DNA of 64,000 nucleotides from Amycolatopsis sulphurea. GTDB taxonomy: Bacteria > Actinomycetota > Actinomycetes > Mycobacteriales > Pseudonocardiaceae. The notes under the pieces were generated by a model, which had not been told where the DNA came from, made no database searches, and worked only from the letters and a program-made list of their open reading frames with translations. This document shows, in pieces, positions 59,773-64,000 of this stretch (position 1 is the stretch's first letter; every line of letters starts with the position of its first letter). The DNA is taken from NCBI RefSeq assembly GCF_002564045.1, contig NZ_PDJK01000002.1, forward strand, positions 1,984,001-2,048,000. Reading direction: 5' to 3'. Position numbers and translations under genes: made by a program.

Positions 59773-60587
59773 ACACGCAACGAAGGAACAACATACTGCT
59801 GGGTATCGCGCTCCGCGCCGCCCGGCAGCGGCGGCACTGGGGGCTGCGGGAGCTGGCACGGCGGATCGGGGCGAACCAGGCCTACGTGTCGAACTGGGAA
59901 CTCGGGCAGCGCAGAGCACGCCCCGAGACCGTGGCACGCATCCTCGGCGCGCTCGGCGTCACAGGCGAGGACGCCCGCTGGCTCCAGCACCTCGCCCACA
60001 CCACCCACACCGGACTGATCATCTGCGGCCCCGACCACCCCCACTACCGCGCCGCAGTCCGTGACTGCACAGAACTCTCCGAGTCGATCCAGGTGTGGCA
60101 CCCTCACCTGATCCCGGACATCCTCCAGATCCCCGACTACACCATGGCCGTCCTGCGCGCCCAGGGCGTCGACACGCCGACCGCGCGGCGGCTCACAGCC
60201 GCCCGCGCGGAAAGCACCACCCTGATCACCGGCGGCACCACCCCGATCACCGCCTACCTCACACGTGCCGCCCTCACGCAGCAGCACCTCGACACACCCA
60301 CGATCATGACCCGGCAGCTCGCGCACCTCGAATCCCTCACCACCACCACAAACCTCACCCTCCGCATACTGCCGGGCCACGTGGCCCTGGGATTCCCCGG
60401 CCCGTTCACTCGCTTCTCCGCATACTCAGCGCCCATCGTCCATATCCCCCACCACGCCGAGGCAGGCGCCGTCATCCCCGACCAGGACGGCCACTACACC
60501 GCCATCACCGACCGCCTCGCCAAACACGCCACCAAACACCAGCCATCCCTCACAGCTATGCGCGAACTCATTTCGGACGACCACTAG
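59769..60587 (+). CDS. XRE/DUF5753 regulator (Scr1-like)
   Basis: A 272-residue protein. The N-terminal XRE helix-turn-helix is LRELARRIGANQAYVSNWEL (about residues 26-45). The C-terminal DUF5753-type domain contains WHPHLIPDILQIPDYTMAVL (about 115-134) and the late IVHIPHHAEAGAVIPDQD. Proteins of this class are frequent in streptomycetes and their relatives, often paired with a small DUF397 protein; none is seen next to it here. Last gene of a five-gene overlapping operon, ended by a strong hairpin. Confidence 0.8.
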   Translation: MNTQRRNNILLGIALRAARQRRHWGLRELARRIGANQAYVSNWELGQRRARPETVARILGALGVTGEDARWLQHLAHTTHTGLIICGPDHPHYRAAVRDCTELSESIQVWHPHLIPDILQIPDYTMAVLRAQGVDTPTARRLTAARAESTTLITGGTTPITAYLTRAALTQQHLDTPTIMTRQLAHLESLTTTTNLTLRILPGHVALGFPGPFTRFSAYSAPIVHIPHHAEAGAVIPDQDGHYTAITDRLAKHATKHQPSLTAMRELISDDH

Positions 60588-60591
60588 ATCT

Positions 60592-60633
60592 CCCGGCCGC
60601 CGCATGCCTCCCTCGCACGGTGCGGCGGCCGGG
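60592..60633 (+). terminator. Hairpin terminator after the accessory operon
   Basis: CCCGGCCGCCGCA (60592-60604) pairs perfectly with 60621-60633, 13 bp and a 16-nt loop, starting 5 nt after the stop. The following 60640-60760 stretch turns A/T-rich (runs of T at 60750-60800). Confidence 0.75.
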
Positions 60634-60760
60634 TCCCACCGCCGATGACGGTGGTGGGCTGCGGGTCCGGCATCCCTCCCTTGCTGGTGCCAGAGCAAGG
60701 CTCTTTATATCTATCAGGTGTTTCTCGTTGTGAAGTAGGGGGCGTGCGACCATCGCCGGT

Positions 60761-61186
60761 CTAGTTTTCACAATTTTTCGGCCCATATTTTTCATTTTGA
60801 TGGGCTAGCGTGCGGTCGTCCGCGCTGCGGACGCTCACGCTCTGAAAATTTACCTGTGCATCGCTGGCAGCTTTGCGTCCCGCTTCGCATGCGGCGAGGG
60901 TTGCTGCTTTCTCGGCTTTGGTGAGCGTGGTTGTCACGATGACGGCTTCGCCGTCCAGCTTGATCTCCGTGACTTGAGCCGCCCATCCGGCAGACTTGGT
61001 TGCGTTGCTGAAGTGGTCGCGGAGGGCTGCTGCGTTGTCGGCGGCCTGTGCGGTGCCTGCGGTCGGCGCGGGTGCCGCAGGAGGTGCAGGCGTGGCGCCG
61101 CAAGCAGTAGAGAGCCACAGTGCGGCCGTGGCGGTTGCGGCTGCGAGGACTCGCCGCGCGGCTGCTGTCACGTGGGTATGGGTCAC
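60761..61186 (-). CDS. Small lipoprotein of unknown function
   Basis: A 141-residue exported protein with signal peptide AARRVLAAATATAALWLSTAC, acceptor Cys about residue 29, then an Ala/Pro/Thr linker. The mature domain has TEIKLDGEAVIVTTTLTKAE and VSVRSADDRTLAHQNEKYGP, an alpha/beta pattern, with one further cysteine pair region (ACEAG and NCEN). No Shine-Dalgarno is clear; GTGs at 61186 and 61171 and a TTG at 61213 are possible starts. Family not recognised. Confidence 0.6.
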   Translation of the reverse strand: MTHTHVTAAARRVLAAATATAALWLSTACGATPAPPAAPAPTAGTAQAADNAAALRDHFSNATKSAGWAAQVTEIKLDGEAVIVTTTLTKAEKAATLAACEAGRKAASDAQVNFQSVSVRSADDRTLAHQNEKYGPKNCEN

Positions 61187-61254
61187 GCATGCGTATCGAC
61201 AGGAAGCAGACAATAGTTACTTGTAGTGCACACCACGCGCGCCCTGATACAAGA

Positions 61255-61285
61255 AAAGCCCCCCACCCGTGAGGGTGGAGGGCTT
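61255..61285. terminator. GC-rich hairpin with A/T flanks
   Basis: AAAGCCCCCCACCC (61255-61268) pairs with GGGTGGAGGGCTTT (61272-61285), with one non-Watson-Crick pair and a tight loop. A-run before and T-run inside the stem give the shape of an intrinsic terminator on both strands. It lies upstream of the lipoprotein gene and downstream of the Lsr2-like gene. Confidence 0.65.
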
Positions 61286-61365
61286 TCCTGTTTCGGGTTA
61301 GAACCGGCGTGTAAGTCCGTCCCCGCCCGAAGACGCCGACAGGTTACCAGCCGGAACTATCCTCC

Positions 61366-61386
61366 AGGGACGGCCGTTACGTCCCT
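61366..61386 (-). terminator. Short hairpin at the end of the Lsr2-like gene
   Basis: AGGGACG (61366-61372) pairs with CGTCCCT (61380-61386) and includes the first bases of the stop codon of the Lsr2-like gene. Weak by itself. Confidence 0.35.
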
Positions 61387-61774
61387 ACTTTGCGGCGGCG
61401 GTCTTGCGCGGTCCGCGCTTGCGGGTGGGCTTGGGCCGCTCCGGTGCACGCTGCGCTTCGCGGTACTGCTCCAAGAGGTCGGCGGAGACTCGGCCGATGC
61501 GTGCTACCGCTATGCCTTGCTCGATCGCCCAGGCGCGCGCCGCGCTGGTCTCTCCGCTGCGTCGCGGAACAGGCGCGCCGGTGCCCCGGTTCTTCCTGCC
61601 GCCAGTCCGGCGGGCCGCGTTGACGAAGCGGGCCAGTTCGTCACGTAGAGCGCGTGCGTTGTGCTCGGACAGGTCAATTGCATATTTGGCGCCGTCGAGC
61701 CCGAAGTGAACCGAGGTTGCTCCGGTGGTGCCGTCTATGTCGTCCAGCACTTCGACTGCTACACGTTGTGCCAC
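61385..61774 (-). CDS. Lsr2-like nucleoid-associated protein
   Basis: A 129-residue Lsr2-family protein. The N-terminal dimerisation part has VEVLDDIDGTTGATSVHFGL (residues 7-26) and YAIDLSEHNARALRDELARF. The C-terminal DNA-binding part is ARAWAIEQGIAVARIGRVSA (about residues 79-98) with LLEQY. In M. tuberculosis Lsr2 the A/T minor-groove contact is R-G-R; here the residues in line are I-G-R. A basic tail KPTRKRGPRK may compensate. Lsr2 silences A/T-rich acquired DNA. A second copy in an accessory region suggests a mobile-element version. GTG start with AGGAC about 8 nt upstream. Confidence 0.82.
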   Translation of the reverse strand: MAQRVAVEVLDDIDGTTGATSVHFGLDGAKYAIDLSEHNARALRDELARFVNAARRTGGRKNRGTGAPVPRRSGETSAARAWAIEQGIAVARIGRVSADLLEQYREAQRAPERPKPTRKRGPRKTAAAK

Positions 61775-61947
61775 GTGATCATGTCCTTTGCTCTTTGAAT
61801 CATCCGCGTGTTTCCTTCAGTCTACCGCGCGGGCTCAGGTCCCTCTTTTGTTCCCTTGACTTTCAATTATTTGCAACGCGTAACTTGTGACGGGCACCCT
61901 ATGCAGAAATGGGGCCGACCGCTGGGTAGTTGCGGAGTGAAGCGGCG

Positions 61948-62466
61948 TTACGCAGCGCGCTCTTCGGTATCGGTGACGACCCATTCCGCTGCGTCGAAAA
62001 GGTCGACTTCATCGACTTCGAAGACGGTCGCGGTGATACGAAGGGCGGTTGCCCTGCGGAAGAGTTCAGCGACAGACAGGGCTTGCCCGGCTTGTTCGGT
62101 ACCGGGGCCGGCCTGCGTGGTGCCAGCGACGGTGAGCCGGTCTGCCAGGTCTGCGGCGTCCTTGCGAGCGAGGACCACGCTCCGGCATGTCCCACCGTCG
62201 ATACCTGCGGAAACGAGTATGCCGGGCTGGTCGGTGGTGCGTCCGAGGTAGACCCCGTGCACTTCGGCGGCTTTCCCGTGCTCGCTGAGTAGCTGGTGAA
62301 GCTTGTCGCCGAGCGCGCGGGCCTGCGCTGCGGTGAAACTCAACTCGGCCACGTCGGGCTGTCCGTCGTCCTGCCCGGCTTGGCTCACGGTGAGGAAAAT
62401 CGCCGATTCGGTTACCGCGAATCCGGCATAGTCGCCTTCGTCGGCGGCGCATCGGTAAATGCGCAT
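61948..62466 (-). CDS. Hypothetical protein
   Basis: A 172-residue protein starting MRIYRCAADEGDYAGF. It contains ELSFTAAQARALGDKLHQLL (about residues 43-62), which looks like a helix over a small sheet, and ends DLFDAAEWVVTDTEERAA. No signal peptide or membrane segment. The ATG at 62466 has GGAG 5 nt upstream. It is followed (on the same strand) by the Lsr2-like gene after 173 nt without other features. Family not recognised. Confidence 0.6.
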   Translation of the reverse strand: MRIYRCAADEGDYAGFAVTESAIFLTVSQAGQDDGQPDVAELSFTAAQARALGDKLHQLLSEHGKAAEVHGVYLGRTTDQPGILVSAGIDGGTCRSVVLARKDAADLADRLTVAGTTQAGPGTEQAGQALSVAELFRRATALRITATVFEVDEVDLFDAAEWVVTDTEERAA

Positions 62467-62496
62467 AGGTCTCCAATGTGTTTTCACGGAACAGGG

Positions 62497-63489
62497 TTAG
62501 GTCAGGCAGGGCACGCTTACGTGCCTGCGTTGCTGGCAGATGATCGGCGCGATGTCTGCGGTGGGAGCCTCTGCCCCCGCGAGCCCGATGTCGGATGCTG
62601 CGTGCATGAGTTTGGTGAGCGCGGACGCGCGTAGCCGCTTGACGTGGCGGCTGGACATGCCGAGCAGTGCGGCAGCTTCCTCGGTTGTGGCCGCTGTCCC
62701 GGTGAATCCGTACACAGCGTTGATGATGTCGTTTTCCCGGGCCGTCAAATCGGCACGGTCGATGAGGCGCCGGACTGTGACGCGATGCTCGGCCCGGTCG
62801 AACTCGTCGGCCGCTGCGGGGTCGGCGGTGGTCTCAGCGAAGGTCAGGCCGCCGCCGGTAGCGGCGTCGCCCCACTGGACTGGCGTGCCGAATACGGAGC
62901 CGTGCACAGTCCAGAAGTGCCGCAGCGTCCACCCGAACTGTGCTCGCGCATACTGCACCGCGGCCACCGTGTCATAGGTGTAGGCGGTGGTCATGGTGGC
63001 GTTCAGGGCCTCGCGCAGCCTGCGTCGTTCCCGGCCTGGGATGGGCGGGCGTCCTGGACGTTGCGAATCGACCAGGTCCACCAGGTGGCGCCGGATCGCG
63101 CGGCCAATGTAAGGGCCGACCTTGCCGCCGAACTTCTCCGAAATCATCCCGCTTCGACTGTCTTGGATGAGCCGGATCGCGGCTTCCTGGTGAAGGTCTT
63201 CGCGGCCTAACGCGCTGTCCCCGGTTGCGCGTGCTGCGGTCCGTTCGAGGTCGGCGGCGGCTCGCACGTAAAGCGGCAGCTCCGCCGCGCGGTCTCCCCC
63301 GGCTGCGGCTGATACCAGGTCCGGAGTGTCCCGGTGGTCAGCGTGTGCGTTCCCGGCGAGCACGTTGCTCGCCAGTCGCGCAAGGTGCCCCGGCAGTGCT
63401 GCGCCCTGTGCCTGGACAGGTCGGTTCGCGTCCATCTGTTCGCGGAACGTGGTTGCTAGCGCGCCCTGCTGGGTGGTGCCCGTACTCAA
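62497..63489 (-). CDS. Sigma-factor-like protein
   Basis: A 330-residue protein. The middle (about residues 105-170) has ALGREDLHQEAAIRLIQDSR and GPYIGRAIRRHLVDLVDSQR, resembling sigma region 2. The C-terminal part has RADLTARENDIINAVYGFTG and TTEEAAALLGMSSRHVKRLR (about 275-294), a region-4 helix-turn-helix. The first 80 residues are unlike ordinary sigma factors. The TTG start is chosen for the AAGGAGAGG upstream. It may direct transcription of the accessory region. The distance between the two domains is greater than in ECF factors and no region 3 is evident. Confidence 0.65.
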   Translation of the reverse strand: MSTGTTQQGALATTFREQMDANRPVQAQGAALPGHLARLASNVLAGNAHADHRDTPDLVSAAAGGDRAAELPLYVRAAADLERTAARATGDSALGREDLHQEAAIRLIQDSRSGMISEKFGGKVGPYIGRAIRRHLVDLVDSQRPGRPPIPGRERRRLREALNATMTTAYTYDTVAAVQYARAQFGWTLRHFWTVHGSVFGTPVQWGDAATGGGLTFAETTADPAAADEFDRAEHRVTVRRLIDRADLTARENDIINAVYGFTGTAATTEEAAALLGMSSRHVKRLRASALTKLMHAASDIGLAGAEAPTADIAPIICQQRRHVSVPCLT

Positions 63490-63786
63490 CTTTCCCCTCT
63501 CCTTCGGTCCCCCGACCGGATGCCCTCGGTTCACCAAACTAGCGGGGCGCACCGCCACCTCGCCCCCGCAAAAATGGTTTCGGAAGGCCTGTAACGCCCA
63601 GGTCAACGGTGTAAACAAAGTTTATGATCAAGAAACCGCAGGCCCAGGCGTGTCGCATAGTAGAACGCGTGTTCGATCTTGGCAGAACTCGCGGCGATCT
63701 AGTGACAAGCGTCATGTTTGACGCCTGGTGTCCGATTGATCCTTCCGGGTGATTTTGTGGTGTTCACTCCAACGGTGGATGCGGAG

Positions 63787-64000
63787 TCAGTCCCGGTCGA
63801 GCACCCGCGCTGTTCGCTGGGCGTGGCGGTGGGCTGCTTCGGCATGGAGTACCGCCTGCTCCGCGTGGTGGCGGGTGCGACGCAGCGCGGTGTACACCCC
63901 GGCTTCGTCCCGGGCGATCACCAGGTCTTCAACGGGGCGCCGCACTCCGTCAGTGGAGCGGGACCGAACGCCGTCGGGTGTGGCTACGGTCGCGACGTCG
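63787..64000 (-). CDS. C-terminal part of a hypothetical protein, cut by the window end
   Basis: A minus-strand frame open from the window edge to a TGA at 63787-63789, 70 residues visible. It reads VATVATPDGVRSRSTDGVRR then VEDLVIARDEAGVYTALRRT, followed by a helical His/Ala-rich end AEAAHRHAQRTARVLDRD. Codon pattern is coding-like. The start lies outside the window. The 63490-63786 stretch between it and the sigma-like gene shows no supported gene. Confidence 0.5.
   Translation of the reverse strand, partial: DVATVATPDGVRSRSTDGVRRPVEDLVIARDEAGVYTALRRTRHHAEQAVLHAEAAHRHAQRTARVLDRD

Overview
The window is high-GC actinobacterial DNA and looks like a chromosomal segment from a Pseudonocardiaceae-type organism; Amycolatopsis is the most likely genus, but that is inference. 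The evidence is near-complete arabinogalactan machinery in an order resembling Mycobacterium tuberculosis Rv3777-Rv3816c, together with ESX (type VII secretion) accessory genes of the DUF3558, PPE-like and EspG families, GTG/TTG starts, and many genes with a TANNNT box 6-8 nt before the start codon, the layout of leaderless mRNAs.

Layout. 0-5.6 kb: DUF2277 protein, tRNA-Ser, MarR regulator, zinc metallopeptidase, then homologues of Rv3777 (quinone oxidoreductase), Rv3778c (PLP-fold protein without the PLP lysine) and Rv3780 (Bpa/PafE proteasome activator). 5.8-9.9 kb: polysaccharide pyruvyltransferase-like gene, the galactan ABC exporter Wzm/Wzt and GlfT1. 9.9-12.3 kb: a first ESX cassette. 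12.7-17.4 kb: GlfT2, GtrA, DprE1, DprE2. 17.6-22 kb: a second ESX cassette that has been tandemly duplicated and partly deleted. 23-34.4 kb: UbiA-type phosphoribosyltransferase, PAP2 phosphatase, Glf, two Rv3779-like multi-span proteins, an AftB-like GT-C enzyme, an F420-type oxidoreductase, a HAD phosphatase and a PlsC acyltransferase.

34.4-43.3 kb is the most unusual part. A minus-strand set encodes an LpxA-like acyltransferase, a dedicated acyl carrier protein, FabG, an AMP ligase, LuxE, LuxC and a flippase-like membrane protein. It lies divergent to a DegT aminotransferase and a Gfo/Idh/MocA oxidoreductase, the pair that (as GnnB/GnnA) makes 3-amino-GlcNAc nucleotide sugars for LpxA in some Gram-negative bacteria. 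Together they suggest an acylated amino-sugar lipid pathway in a Gram-positive lineage.

43.7-47.2 kb is a third ESX cassette with a frameshifted PPE-like gene. It separates the amino-sugar genes from a hexapeptide acyltransferase, a GT4 glycosyltransferase, an epimerase and a second DegT aminotransferase (47.3-51.3 kb). 51.4-55.7 kb holds a large SARP/NB-ARC/TPR regulator and an L-2-hydroxyglutarate oxidase. From about 56.5 kb to the end the content is accessory: CYTH protein, two XRE regulators, a tightly overlapping operon of small HTH proteins, an Lsr2-like protein, a lipoprotein and a sigma-like factor. It resembles part of an integrative element, but no integrase or replication gene is in view.

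A palindromic intergenic repeat built on GTGAAGGGCCCCTTCAC recurs at six places, three of them between convergent genes where it probably serves as a bidirectional terminator. No CRISPR array, rRNA or insertion sequence was seen.
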